Shown: positions 1 through 8,043, counted from the first letter of the stretch. The stretch: 64,000 nt of DNA from Synergistetes bacterium HGW-Synergistetes-1 (GCA_002839185.1 PGXO01000011.1:1-64000); one strand, 5' to 3'. The notes: a model not told the origin generated them from the sequence alone. Numbers and translations: made by a program.

Positions 1-56
1 TAAAGGCGCGCTGGCGTTATTTCAGCCATATGGCCGCCATGAAAATGGAGGACTAG
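1..56 (+). CDS. C-terminal tail of an upstream gene (partial)
   Basis: An open frame runs in from the left edge and stops at TAG 54-56. The visible tail ends SHMAAMKMED. The next gene's ribosome site (GGAGG, 47-51) lies inside its last codons, so the two are probably one operon. AMKM is the classic biotinylation tetrapeptide, but a biotin domain normally continues about 30 residues past it and this frame stops after three. About 18 codons is too little to name the protein, and the frame itself is only plausible. Confidence 0.35.
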   Translation, partial: KARWRYFSHMAAMKMED

Positions 57-62
57 CAGTAA

Positions 63-1649
63 ATGGAAAAAAATGAAGTAAAGCAGGAGATCAAGGATAT
101 CAAGGGCCGCGTGATAGCTACAAAAGTGAACTGCTCTGCTGACTGCAATGGAAAGGAGGCTGCGGAAACGGTGAAAGAGTGCGTTGCTGAAGAGACAGAA
201 AAAACTGTTATCGAAGTGAAAGAGGCATCCAAACCGGAGAAAATTGCCGCCGCCCCCAGACCGAGAGTCGGAATAATGGAGACTGCTTTCCGCGATGCCC
301 ACCAGTCCATAATGGCAACGAGACTGAGGACAGACGACATGCTCCCTATTTGCGAGATAATGGACGAGGTCGGTTACCATTCAGTGGAGATGTGGGGGGG
401 AGCTACCTTTGATTCTGCAATGCGTTTCCTGAACGAAGACCCATGGGACAGACTCCGGCAGATCAAGAAACGGATGAAGAAGACAAAGACCCAGATGCTG
501 CTCAGAGGGCAGAATCTGGTTGGGTACAGGCATTACTCCGACGAGACAGTCCGTGAATTTGTAAAGCGGGCGATAGGCAACGGGATAGATATCGTAAGGA
601 TATTCGATGCGCTCAATGACCTGCGCAACATGTCCATTGCAGCTGAAGCCGTCAAAAAAGAGGGCGGAGAACTGCAGATGTCCATCTCTTACACCATTTC
701 ACCCGTCCATACCCTTGATCTTTTTGCCAAGCAGGCTAAAGACATGGCGGACATGGGGGCCGACTCGATATGTATAAAAGACATGGCAGGACTTATGTCT
801 CCGGTTGCCGCTTCCGAACTTGTTAAGGCTATCAAAAAGAAGGTAAACCTGCCGGTGCAGCTCCACAGCCACTACACCAGCGGAATGGCCGCAATGAGTT
901 ATCTTGCGGGACTTGAGGCCGGGGCTGACGTTATCGACTGCGCAATATCCCCGTTTGCTATGGGAACGAGCCAGCCTGCAACAGAAGCAATGGTGGCTGC
1001 ACTTAAAGGCGGTCCGCTGGACACGCATCTCTCTCTTGAGAAACTCCTGCCTGTTGCAGAGTACTATGAGGGCCTGAAGAAAAAGTACAGCGACATAATT
1101 ATGGGAGTAAGCGGAGTAGATATCAACATACTGCTCTATCAGGTACCAGGAGGGATGTATTCAAACCTTCAGAGCCAGCTTAAGGAGGGGAATGCCTTAC
1201 ATAAGTTCAAAGAGGTCATGGAGGAAGTCCCGAGGGTCCGCAAAGAGATGGGTTATCCTCCGCTTGTTACCCCGACCAGCCAGCTTGTAGGTACTCAGGC
1301 AGCCATGAACGTTATTTCAGGAGAACGCTGGAAGATGGTGTCCAAGGAAGTATATCAGTACTTCAGGGGTTACTATGGAACAACTCCGGCTCCTGTCGAT
1401 CCATTGATCCAGAAGAAGGTGCTTGGCGACGAGATCCCGATCACCTGCAGACCCGGAGAAAAGATCGAGCCTGAGCTTGAGGCCGCCAAAAAAGAGATGG
1501 GCGTTTGGATGACACAGCCTGAGGATGTTCTGAGCTACGTTCTCTTCCCGCAGGTCGCCAAAGACTTCCTGCCCAAAAAGTTTGCAAAGGAAAACTGCGT
1601 TGACATTGGTCTTGAAGAACAGGCATCTCCGGAAGCATACGCGATATAG
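63..1649 (+). CDS. oadA: Oxaloacetate decarboxylase alpha / pyruvate carboxylase B-type carboxyltransferase, no biotin domain
   Basis: 528 residues, carboxyltransferase of the OadA/PycB/5S family, which moves CO2 between a 2-oxo acid and carrier-bound biotin in the cytoplasm. The TIM barrel starts near residue 68 (GIMETAFRDAH, 70-80). Lys239 in CIKDMAG is the metal-bridging/carbamylated lysine, and HSH at 268-270 supplies metal ligands. The helical PycB-type C-terminal domain follows to residue 528. There is no AMKM-containing biotinyl domain, so a separate biotin carrier must exist. The first ~65 residues are an unusual charged extension with Cys24, Cys28 and Cys40. The GGAGG at 47-51 sits 11 nt before the ATG. 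A matching Na+-pump beta subunit lies 50 kb away at 51805. Methylmalonyl-CoA carboxyltransferase 5S is an alternative specificity. Confidence 0.85.
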   Translation: MEKNEVKQEIKDIKGRVIATKVNCSADCNGKEAAETVKECVAEETEKTVIEVKEASKPEKIAAAPRPRVGIMETAFRDAHQSIMATRLRTDDMLPICEIMDEVGYHSVEMWGGATFDSAMRFLNEDPWDRLRQIKKRMKKTKTQMLLRGQNLVGYRHYSDETVREFVKRAIGNGIDIVRIFDALNDLRNMSIAAEAVKKEGGELQMSISYTISPVHTLDLFAKQAKDMADMGADSICIKDMAGLMSPVAASELVKAIKKKVNLPVQLHSHYTSGMAAMSYLAGLEAGADVIDCAISPFAMGTSQPATEAMVAALKGGPLDTHLSLEKLLPVAEYYEGLKKKYSDIIMGVSGVDINILLYQVPGGMYSNLQSQLKEGNALHKFKEVMEEVPRVRKEMGYPPLVTPTSQLVGTQAAMNVISGERWKMVSKEVYQYFRGYYGTTPAPVDPLIQKKVLGDEIPITCRPGEKIEPELEAAKKEMGVWMTQPEDVLSYVLFPQVAKDFLPKKFAKENCVDIGLEEQASPEAYAI

Positions 1650-1683
1650 CAGGCGGATAGACGAAATAACCGAATAATGACTC

Positions 1684-1728
1684 AAAGGGGCCTCTAAAAC
1701 CAATTACCCGGAGGCCCCTATTTTATTT
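1684..1728 (+). terminator. Rho-independent terminator after oadA
   Basis: GGGGCCTC (1687-1694) pairs with GAGGCCCC (1711-1718), giving an 8-bp GC-rich stem with a 16-nt loop followed by TATTTTATTT. Confidence 0.85.
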
Positions 1729-1822
1729 CTCTCAGATATGAAAAATAGGATACAATTCTAAATTAGAAAGATTATTTTTCAGACCCAAATGTGATGCCAA
1801 ACATCAGGAAAGGATGAAAATA

Positions 1823-2479
1823 ATGAAATTTTTTATCGACACCGCAAATATCGATGAAGTAAGGACAGCCTGTTCATGGGGCATTATCGCAGGAGCGACC
1901 ACCAATCCTACTCTTGTATCAAAAGAGGGCAGCGTGGATTTTCACACCCGAGTACGTGAGATAGCGGAGACTGTTAAGGGGCCTGTCAGCGCTGAAGCAG
2001 TGTCGCTCGAAAAAGATAAGCTGATCGAGGAAGCAAGAGTGATCGCTAAGATAGATCCTAATGTAGTAGTAAAGATCCCGCTCTGTCCGGATGGACTTGG
2101 AGCTGTAAGGGAGCTTTCAAAAGAGGGTATCAAAACCAACGTGACCCTTATTTTTTCAGCGAACCAGGCTATTCTGGCGGCTGCTGCGGGTGCAACTTAT
2201 GTAAGTCCCTTTGTCGGACGCCTGGATGACATCGGTGAAGACGGGATGCAGCTTGTCAGGGATATAGCAGAGATATTCGATATCTACGGGATAGAGACGC
2301 AAATAATCGCAGCCAGCCTTCGCCATCCGGCTCATGTCTTTGAATCAGCAAAGGCCGGGGCGCATATTGCGACAGTCCCGTTCAAAGTTCTCAAAATGAT
2401 GTTTGACCATCCTCTGACAGCGAAGGGGATAGACCAGTTCAACAAGGACTGGGAAAAGTATCTGGGAGCTAAGAAATAA
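1823..2479 (+). CDS. tal: Transaldolase, short TalC/FSA-type
   Basis: 218 residues, the length of the short transaldolase/fructose-6-phosphate aldolase subfamily. It transfers a dihydroxyacetone unit between sugar phosphates, linking pentose phosphates and glycolysis. The N-terminus [13 protein letters not shown] and GATTNPTLV are family signatures. The Schiff-base lysine is in [11 protein letters not shown], near residue 86. An earlier ATG at 1814 abuts AGGAAAGG directly, while the ATG at 1823 has proper spacing and gives the canonical N-terminus, so I chose 1823. It appears monocistronic between a terminator and the stem-loop array. Transaldolase versus aldolase activity cannot be decided by reading. 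Confidence 0.92.
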   Translation: MKFFIDTANIDEVRTACSWGIIAGATTNPTLVSKEGSVDFHTRVREIAETVKGPVSAEAVSLEKDKLIEEARVIAKIDPNVVVKIPLCPDGLGAVRELSKEGIKTNVTLIFSANQAILAAAAGATYVSPFVGRLDDIGEDGMQLVRDIAEIFDIYGIETQIIAASLRHPAHVFESAKAGAHIATVPFKVLKMMFDHPLTAKGIDQFNKDWEKYLGAKK

Positions 2480-2485
2480 CCACCC

Positions 2486-2750
2486 TTGGAGAATTTGCAG
2501 CGTCTGCGCTGCGGAGAATTTGCGGTGTCACCACCGCGGTGAATTTGCGAGAGAAGCACTCGCGGAGAATTTGCTGAATGATCCATTCAGCGTTGAATCG
2601 GCCCTTAAATCATAAATCCTGAATTCTCCGCCTGACAGGGTCAGGCAAATTCCCCGCGATGCGAAGCGATGCAAATTCTCCAGCGACGAAAGTCGCAAAT
2701 TCTCCGCAGCCAAAGGCTGCAAATTCCCCGGCGGACGTATTCTCCGCCCG
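2486..2750. repeat. Two opposed tandem arrays of stem-loops with constant linkers and covarying stems
   Basis: Forward half: the linker GGAGAATTTGC at 2488, 2513, 2538 (GGTGAATTTGC) and 2564, period 25-26. Each linker ends in GC, which opens a stem: GCAGCG/CGCTGC (2497-2512), GCGGTG/CACCGC (2522-2537), GCGAG/CTCGC (2547-2563), GCTGAATG/CATTCAGC (2573-2591). After a centre at about 2592-2620 the reverse-complement linker GCAAATTCTCC or GCAAATTCCCC recurs (2621 degenerate, then 2645, 2671, 2695, 2719). Its stems are GCCTGAC/GTCAGGC (2630-2646), an imperfect GCGATGC-GAA-GCGATGC (2656-2672), GCGAC/GTCGC (2683-2696), GCAGCC/GGCTGC (2706-2720) and GGCGGA/TCCGCC (2730-2748). Stem sequences differ between units but stay self-complementary. 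The array fills the whole gap between convergent tal and lysK, and no T-tracts follow the stems. Confidence 0.93.
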
Positions 2751-2754
2751 CTGC

Positions 2755-3786
2755 TCAAATGGAGGACATTATTCTCGGAAGGGCGAGTTTCAGGACTTCT
2801 ATCCCCTTCAGATATTCGGATACGGGGATCTGTTCATTGGAACTGTGGTCGTATAAGGAGTTGCCGGGCCCGTATGCTCCCATGTGGCAGCCCCAGGGTG
2901 ACAGAACGTTGAAATCGCATGTCCCCTGCTTGGCCAGCACTCTCGGAGTCTCACCGCAGTCCCGTATAGCGTTCCTGAAGGCCCGTATTACGGGATCGGA
3001 CTTATGGACCCCGTAGGGAGGCACATATTCTATAATTTCGGATCTTACCCCGAAGGCCGCTGCGGTCTCTCTTATCATAAGTTCGAGCTCTTCCTGATCG
3101 GCCCCCAGAGGAGTCCTGAGGTCCATTGTGATGCTGGCGCTTCTTTTGCCTGCCTCATGTCCTTCCATTTCCATTATCGCCACAGACCAGCCCTTCCCCA
3201 TGTTTCTGGTTATATCTATTATGGAAGATGCTGCCATGACTGAATCAGTTATTGGCCCCGGACTTCCGGACCTGTGCGCCCCATCGTCTTCGCCCTTAAT
3301 GTCAAATAGGATCCTGCCCCTATAGGAGATCGCTACGCCGTCGCTCCCAGTGGGCTCGCCTATGACGCATGCCTCGGGGGAGTGAAGGGGCATGCGGAAC
3401 CTTGCTCCCTTTGAGTCGATCTCTTCTCCTACCGCTGCGACAAAGGTGATCCTCCATCCCTCCGGTACTGGAACAGCACCTCCCGCTACAGCCATTGCAC
3501 AGCACGGACCTTTTGCGTCAACGCTTCCTCGTCCCTGGATCACCTGTTCGTTGATGATAACTTCCGGGCCTCCTGGTACGGTATCGATGTGGCTCAGCAG
3601 GACAAGCTCCTTATCTCCTGTTCCCCGTTCTGCAACAACACTGCCTGCTCCGTCAAGGTGCGAGCCGCTCCATCCAAAGCGGGGGAGCCTGTCTGCCAGC
3701 ATCCTTGCAGCATCAGCTTCGTGTCTGGTCGGACTGGGGACAGCTACAAGATCTGCCAGGAGCCTGGCTGATTCAGGGAGTCCCAT
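2755..3786 (-). CDS. lysK: [LysW]-lysine/ornithine hydrolase LysK
   Basis: 343 residues, M20-family metallopeptidase that frees lysine (or ornithine) from the C-terminal Glu of LysW, the last step of carrier-protein lysine synthesis. LLSHIDTVPG holds the first metal His and catalytic Asp, VDAKGP the bridging Asp, and AVGEEIDSKGA the catalytic Glu pair. It starts with ATG one base after the lysJ stop, so it is translationally coupled and the last gene of the cluster. Its stop codon is 5 nt from the stem-loop array. Length and N-terminus are normal. Whether the product is lysine, ornithine or both is not decided by the sequence. Confidence 0.93.
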   Translation of the reverse strand: MGLPESARLLADLVAVPSPTRHEADAARMLADRLPRFGWSGSHLDGAGSVVAERGTGDKELVLLSHIDTVPGGPEVIINEQVIQGRGSVDAKGPCCAMAVAGGAVPVPEGWRITFVAAVGEEIDSKGARFRMPLHSPEACVIGEPTGSDGVAISYRGRILFDIKGEDDGAHRSGSPGPITDSVMAASSIIDITRNMGKGWSVAIMEMEGHEAGKRSASITMDLRTPLGADQEELELMIRETAAAFGVRSEIIEYVPPYGVHKSDPVIRAFRNAIRDCGETPRVLAKQGTCDFNVLSPWGCHMGAYGPGNSLYDHSSNEQIPVSEYLKGIEVLKLALPRIMSSI

Positions 3787-3787
3787 G

Positions 3788-4918
3788 TCAAAATGCCTCC
3801 AGAGTTCTTGCCAGGATCAGGGCCGCATCTTCAAAGTCCTTTTCCTCAGCGGCAAATGAGGGCAGGAACCTTAAAGTCCGGGGACCTGCGGTGAGGGAGA
3901 GGAGACCGTTCTCCTGCAGGGCTTTGACCACTCCGACGGAGGGAATGTCCAGCTCTATGCCATTAAGAAGTCCCATGCCGCGGACATCCTTTATGTGTGT
4001 GCTTTCTATAGCAGATATTCGGGATCTGAAAAACTCTCCCGATCTGGCTGCTTTTTGAGGAAGTTCACTGTGCATGACCATTGAAAGGACAGCCAGAGAA
4101 ACTGTCGCGGCCAGCTCGTTTCCTCCGTATGTGGAGCCATGGCTGTGGGGTAAAAAGTCTCCGAGCTCTTTTTTCCATACCAGTGCCCCGGCAGGTATCC
4201 CGCCCGCAAGGCCCTTTGCCAGGCAGACCATGTCGGGATCCAGTCCTGTAAGGCTGCTTGCAAGAGGCGCACCGCACCTTCCGAGGCCGCTCTGTATCTC
4301 ATCGGATACGAGAAGGGCAGAGTGTTTTCTGCACGCTTCGGTAATTTTATTTCCTGTTTTGGCAGGAAGTGCAAAGATTCCTCCCTCTCCCTGTACCGGT
4401 TCTATAAAGACAGCTGCCGTATCATCGTCGATATTGTCAGCGATGTCGACCATGGAAAAGTGTTCCGCCTTACCTACCAGCGGCATGAAAGGTTCCCTGT
4501 ATTTGGGGTTGAAGGTTATTGAGAGAGCTCCGCAGGTACGTCCATGGAATCCCCTTCTGCATGCCAGTATGCGCCCGCGTCCCTTTCTCAGTGTGAGAAC
4601 AAGCTTGAGTGCGGCTTCGATGGCTTCCGTGCCGCTGTTGCAGAGAAAGACCCTGCCCTCTCCAAGCATCAGACCAAGCTCATCCGCCAGCTTTTCACGG
4701 ACGGGCGATTCAAATCCGGCTCCGCTGGTCCATATTCCCTTTGCCGCCCTTGCCAGTGCTTCTGTCAGCAGCGGATGGGAATGCCCGAAGAGCGAAGCGC
4801 CGTGTCCGTTGAAAAAATCTATGTATCCGCGGTCAGCGGAATCGAAGACATGGCTGCCAACTCCGTGAGTGAGCGCGATCCCCCGTCCGCCGTAAAGTGA
4901 GCTTAGTGAGTCAGGCAT
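3788..4918 (-). CDS. lysJ: [LysW]-aminoadipate semialdehyde aminotransferase LysJ
   Basis: 376 residues, class III PLP aminotransferase that converts the LysW-bound semialdehyde to the amine with glutamate as donor. NSGTEAIEAALKL binds cofactor phosphate, VSDEIQSGLGR holds the PLP-pyridine Asp, and the Schiff-base lysine is in CLAKGLAGGIPAG. The ATG lies inside the lysZ 3' end (16-nt overlap) and the stop is 1 nt from lysK. The family resembles ArgD, and context selects the LysW role. It could act on both lysine and arginine intermediates. Confidence 0.92.
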   Translation of the reverse strand: MPDSLSSLYGGRGIALTHGVGSHVFDSADRGYIDFFNGHGASLFGHSHPLLTEALARAAKGIWTSGAGFESPVREKLADELGLMLGEGRVFLCNSGTEAIEAALKLVLTLRKGRGRILACRRGFHGRTCGALSITFNPKYREPFMPLVGKAEHFSMVDIADNIDDDTAAVFIEPVQGEGGIFALPAKTGNKITEACRKHSALLVSDEIQSGLGRCGAPLASSLTGLDPDMVCLAKGLAGGIPAGALVWKKELGDFLPHSHGSTYGGNELAATVSLAVLSMVMHSELPQKAARSGEFFRSRISAIESTHIKDVRGMGLLNGIELDIPSVGVVKALQENGLLSLTAGPRTLRFLPSFAAEEKDFEDAALILARTLEAF

Positions 4919-5715
4919 GTTCCGTTCCCCATTTCTGCGTTTTTAAGCGGTTCTGCGACCCTTCCGTCTGCAAGGTGGATGTTGGGGACCCCCAGGTCAA
5001 ATGCTTCACGGCAGGCGAGAAGTTTTCTTTTCATATTTCCGACTGCGAATTCTTCGAGCTTTTCCCAGGCACCCAGCGAAGAACGGCTTTTTATCAGTGA
5101 TTCCGGGTCATTTATGTCCTTCATCAGCCCCGGAACGTTTGACAGGATCACAAGGATATCCGCATTCACCGCTTTGGCTGCAGAGGCGGCAAGTCTGTCT
5201 CCGTCGATGTTGAGCGATAACCCTGAGTTGCTGTCCAGCCCCAGTGGGGGCAGGATGGGGATCAGTCCTCTGTTTATGACCGAAATGATCTTTTCTCCAC
5301 TGACTGAGGAAATAGTCCCGCTGTAATTGCCGCGGAGAATACGGGTCCTTCCTCCCGAATACTCCCTGAGTATATCCTTTCGGTCCGCGAACACGCCTTC
5401 TGTCGTTTCCGGATCAAGAAATTCGGCAGAAGCCCCGAAATCTGCAAGTGTATTTTTGATTTTGTCCCCGTATGTGAGGGCTGCCTCCCTGAAGAGTTTT
5501 ATTTCACTTTCTCCGACGTAACGGCTTCTGTAACCTGAAGGACTTGTTACCATCCTGATTTTGACCCCACGTTCCCTGCAGAGCCCGTCCATTATTCCGC
5601 TTGCACCATGTACGAGCACCCATTTCTGACCACCGGTGACCCTCATCGCCAGTTCTGACATGAGCGATCCAAGCTCGTTGCCCTCGGCGCCCCCGATCTT
5701 AACCACTCCGATCAT
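4903..5715 (-). CDS. lysZ: [LysW]-aminoadipate kinase LysZ
   Basis: 270 residues, amino-acid kinase of the NAGK fold, phosphorylating the side-chain carboxylate of LysW-bound aminoadipate (or glutamate). The N-terminus MIGVVKIGGAEGNE carries the phosphate-binding Lys and the GG loop. VHGASGIMDGL is the substrate loop, and SLNIDGDRLAASAAKA is a kinase signature. It overlaps lysJ by 16 nt and follows lysY by 57 nt. ArgB is the close relative, but the LysW neighbourhood and the AEG variant of the N-terminal loop favour LysZ. Confidence 0.92.
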   Translation of the reverse strand: MIGVVKIGGAEGNELGSLMSELAMRVTGGQKWVLVHGASGIMDGLCRERGVKIRMVTSPSGYRSRYVGESEIKLFREAALTYGDKIKNTLADFGASAEFLDPETTEGVFADRKDILREYSGGRTRILRGNYSGTISSVSGEKIISVINRGLIPILPPLGLDSNSGLSLNIDGDRLAASAAKAVNADILVILSNVPGLMKDINDPESLIKSRSSLGAWEKLEEFAVGNMKRKLLACREAFDLGVPNIHLADGRVAEPLKNAEMGNGTCLTH

Positions 5716-5772
5716 GACCTCTCCTCCGTTTCTTCCCGATCTCTATGCCGATCCTAAAAAACATCCCGTATG

Positions 5773-6822
5773 TTAAGCAGGGTAGAGGGGCATCATTTCG
5801 AGCCCGGCTGTTTCCTCTGCACCGCACATTATGTTTGCGGACTGTACCGCGGATCCCGCTGCGCCCTTGAGCAGGTTGTCAATTGCCGAGGCCGCTATCG
5901 CGCGGCGTCCGTCTTCGGCAAGGGCAAATCCCGTGAGGACCCTGTTGCTTCCAAGTACGAACCTTGGATCAGGTATGCGCAAATGAGCCGGTTTGGCAGG
6001 TGAAACTGATACAAACGGCTCATTTGACCATTGAGCGCGGAAGAGCTTCCAAATGTCTGCTTCCTTTAATGTCCTGTTGAGTGTTACATGCGCTATGCAC
6101 TGTATTCCCCTTACAAGCTCAACGGCCGTTACAGTCATGCTGATGTTCTCTTCGGGGAGTGCGAGCTCCTGGATGACTTCCGCCATGTGCCTGTGGAGGA
6201 AAGGGGAGACCACTCTGAGTGACCTGCTTCTGAGCGAATGGGAGCTTCCTTCTTTGGCTTCAGCCCCTCCCTCGGAAGAGCCGACACGGCATTCGATCCT
6301 GGCATTTTCAATAAGGCCCGCTTTTGCAAGAGGGTGAAGTGCAAAGATGGCTGATGTTGCGTTGCATCCGACGCCGGAGATCAGCTTTGCACCCGCCATT
6401 TCCTGCCTGTGCAGCTCAGGAAGGCCGTAGACTGCCCCCTCCAGCAGTTCGGGGCATGGATGCTCTGTTTCGTACCACCTTTTGTATTGTTCATGGTCTC
6501 TGAGTCTGAAGTCGGCGGATAGGTCGACGACTTTCTGTCCGGCTGAAAGCCTTTTCTTTGCCGTCTCTGCCGCAGCTTTGTGTGGCAGTGCCAGAAAAAC
6601 CAGTTCGGCGTGGGTCTCTCCGCCTTCCTCCGGTGAGATGAAATTCACATCCTGATATGCGAAACGCAGGTGCGGATGTATGGCTCCGATCGGTGTTCCG
6701 GCTTTGCTTCTTGAAACGGCTCCGGCAACTTCCATGTAAGGGTGGCGTGCGATTATCCTCAGCAGTTCTCCTCCAGTGAATCCCGTTGCTCCCCATATGA
6801 TGACAGGTATCTTCCTATTCAT
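5773..6822 (-). CDS. lysY: [LysW]-aminoadipyl-phosphate reductase LysY
   Basis: 349 residues, NADPH-dependent semialdehyde dehydrogenase of the ArgC family acting on LysW-bound acyl phosphate. IIWGATGFTGGELL is the N-terminal nucleotide loop and Cys in SGVGCNATSAIF is the acylated nucleophile. RVGSSEGGAEAKEGSSH replaces the usual ArgC segment and is seen in LysY proteins. GGAGG lies 7-11 nt upstream of the ATG. A 200-nt gap holding a terminator and a small ORF separates it from lysX, so its transcription may be attenuated relative to lysWX. Confidence 0.92.
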   Translation of the reverse strand: MNRKIPVIIWGATGFTGGELLRIIARHPYMEVAGAVSRSKAGTPIGAIHPHLRFAYQDVNFISPEEGGETHAELVFLALPHKAAAETAKKRLSAGQKVVDLSADFRLRDHEQYKRWYETEHPCPELLEGAVYGLPELHRQEMAGAKLISGVGCNATSAIFALHPLAKAGLIENARIECRVGSSEGGAEAKEGSSHSLRSRSLRVVSPFLHRHMAEVIQELALPEENISMTVTAVELVRGIQCIAHVTLNRTLKEADIWKLFRAQWSNEPFVSVSPAKPAHLRIPDPRFVLGSNRVLTGFALAEDGRRAIAASAIDNLLKGAAGSAVQSANIMCGAEETAGLEMMPLYPA

Positions 6823-6854
6823 TTACGGTTCCTCCCATTTTAAATTTACGGCAA

Positions 6855-6884
6855 CAAAAAACCCGCTCCTCTTCAGGCAGCGGG
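6855..6884 (-). terminator. Intra-operon terminator/attenuator between lysX and lysY
   Basis: On the minus strand CCCGCT (6884-6879) pairs with AGCGGG (6867-6862). The stem is extended by CCT/AGG with one bulged base and closed by a 4-nt loop, and six T residues follow (6861-6856). It faces in the operon's direction and ends about 35 nt before lysY, so full-length lys mRNA requires read-through or anti-termination. Confidence 0.75.
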
Positions 6885-6914
6885 CCGGTCTTTACAGAAT
6901 GTCACAAATCACTG

Positions 6915-7034
6915 TTACTGACTAAACTGCAAAAGCAAACGGCCCATTGTGCAACCACGCTTTATCCCGTGCTTGCATTTATTTGCCGACACCTGTTTAG
7001 GATCAATAAGTTCTGCGGTCATCAAATTTATCAT
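6915..7034 (-). CDS. 39-codon ORF between lysX and lysY (possible leader peptide)
   Basis: ATG at 7034 overlaps the lysX stop (ATGA), so it could be translated by coupling. The frame gives MINLMTAELIDPKQVSANK and continues CKHGIKRGCTMGRLLLQFSQ to TAA at 6917-6915. It has four Lys, two Arg and two Cys in 39 residues and no recognised domain. The stop lies 31 nt before the terminator stem, a layout seen in attenuators. I see no run of consecutive control codons. It may be real, a leader peptide or a chance frame. Confidence 0.4.
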   Translation of the reverse strand: MINLMTAELIDPKQVSANKCKHGIKRGCTMGRLLLQFSQ

Positions 7035-7873
7035 CGGGAAGGTCTCCTCTCCCATGCGGCCTTTACCACTGCCGCAGGTATGTCTGTTCCTGTGGGTTCG
7101 ATGGAATTTCTGAACTCTCCGCCGTCGTTGACCTCATTGACCAGCCATTCCCCTTCTTTTCTGAAGAGATCCACAGCCAGAAATTCCCCGCCGATCGCTT
7201 TGTGCACCGATCTCAGAACGGAGCTTATCTCATCATTCAGTGGAAGGTTCGAAGCTGCTCCGCCTCTTGCCGTATTTGTGATCCAGTGGGCGCTCTTTCT
7301 GGTTATGGCGCAAATCGGATCTCCGTTTACAACGAATGCCCTGACGTCATAATCGCCCTTTTCTATGTACTCCTGAATATAAAATGTGTTGTGGATCGCC
7401 CCGAGCATCGACTTGTGCTCAAATACCGCCTCTGCTGCCTCGCGGTCGTTGATCTTTGCCAGCAGCCTTCCCCAGCTTCCGCTTACGGGCTTGCATACCG
7501 CCGGGTATCCAAGGTCTTCAAGGGCCTCGACCGCTGCCTCGGGAGAAAATGCTGTTCTGAACTTAGGCTGGCTGATTCCGGCTTTTGCAAGGGCTATACT
7601 TGTGGTCAGCTTGTTTCCGCAGACCGCCATTACAGATGAGGGATTTACCACCCTGATCCCCTGTGATTCCAGTATCTGTGCTACGGCTTCATTCTGGTTG
7701 TGGGAGACGCACCTGGCAAGGACGACATCATCAGTGCCGCAGAAAGGCTTCTCACCGTACCATACGTCGGAGACGTTCATCAGTTCGCAGGGAATGTTTT
7801 GCTTTTCCGCCGCTTCACGCAGAAGTTTTTCTTCGACCCTAAGCCTTGTAAATAGTATACGCAGTGTCGGCAA
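7031..7873 (-). CDS. lysX: Aminoadipate-LysW ligase LysX (RimK-like ATP-grasp)
   Basis: 280 residues from the TTG at 7873. ATP-grasp ligase that joins the amino group of alpha-aminoadipate (or glutamate) to the C-terminal Glu of LysW. RILFTRLRVEEKLL is the typical N-terminus, VCKPVSGSWGRL binds ATP, and NEVNDGGEFRNS supplies the Mg-binding Glu/Asn. The TTG at 7873 has GGGGAG 7 nt upstream (inside the lysW end) and gives the family N-terminus. An alternative TTG at 7888 abuts AGGAGGA and adds five residues. Substrate choice, lysine-type versus arginine-type, is not decidable here. Confidence 0.92.
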   Translation of the reverse strand: MPTLRILFTRLRVEEKLLREAAEKQNIPCELMNVSDVWYGEKPFCGTDDVVLARCVSHNQNEAVAQILESQGIRVVNPSSVMAVCGNKLTTSIALAKAGISQPKFRTAFSPEAAVEALEDLGYPAVCKPVSGSWGRLLAKINDREAAEAVFEHKSMLGAIHNTFYIQEYIEKGDYDVRAFVVNGDPICAITRKSAHWITNTARGGAASNLPLNDEISSVLRSVHKAIGGEFLAVDLFRKEGEWLVNEVNDGGEFRNSIEPTGTDIPAAVVKAAWERRPSR

Positions 7874-7875
7874 GG

Positions 7876-8043
7876 CTACTCTCCCCAATCCTCCTGGACC
7901 TGAGGAGCCTCTTCTACAGTGATGGGATCAAGGGCGATCACCTCAAGTTCAGTCCCGCAGTCCCCGCAGATAAGAAGCTCACCTTCGCAGCAGTCATTTG
8001 GCAGAGCCACCTGTGCTTCGCAAACAGTACATGTAGCAGTCAT
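7876..8043 (-). CDS. lysW: Amino-group carrier protein LysW
   Basis: 55 residues, acidic carrier whose C-terminal Glu is conjugated to the amino group of biosynthetic intermediates. It starts MTATCTVCEAQVALP, with two CxxC pairs (Cys5/Cys8 and Cys26/Cys29) forming the zinc ribbon, plus Cys18 and Cys19. It ends with the diagnostic EDWGE tail, whose last residue is the attachment point. A perfect AGGAGGT sits 6-7 nt before the ATG. It is first in the operon, as expected for a carrier needed in excess, and abuts lysX. This tail makes the cluster identification close to certain. Confidence 0.97.
   Translation of the reverse strand: MTATCTVCEAQVALPNDCCEGELLICGDCGTELEVIALDPITVEEAPQVQEDWGE

Noticed and set aside
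2486-2750. CRISPR array
   Set aside because: Linkers are 11 nt and the variable parts are short, self-complementary stems. Orientation flips in the middle, and no cas genes are present.
4074-4868. 264-codon plus-strand frame antisense to lysJ
   Set aside because: Shadow of lysJ: its opposite strand carries PLP-enzyme motifs in register with neighbours. The frame has no ribosome site or recognisable domain. The same applies to other long antisense frames (e.g. 6053-6337, 23686-24805, 26156-26653).
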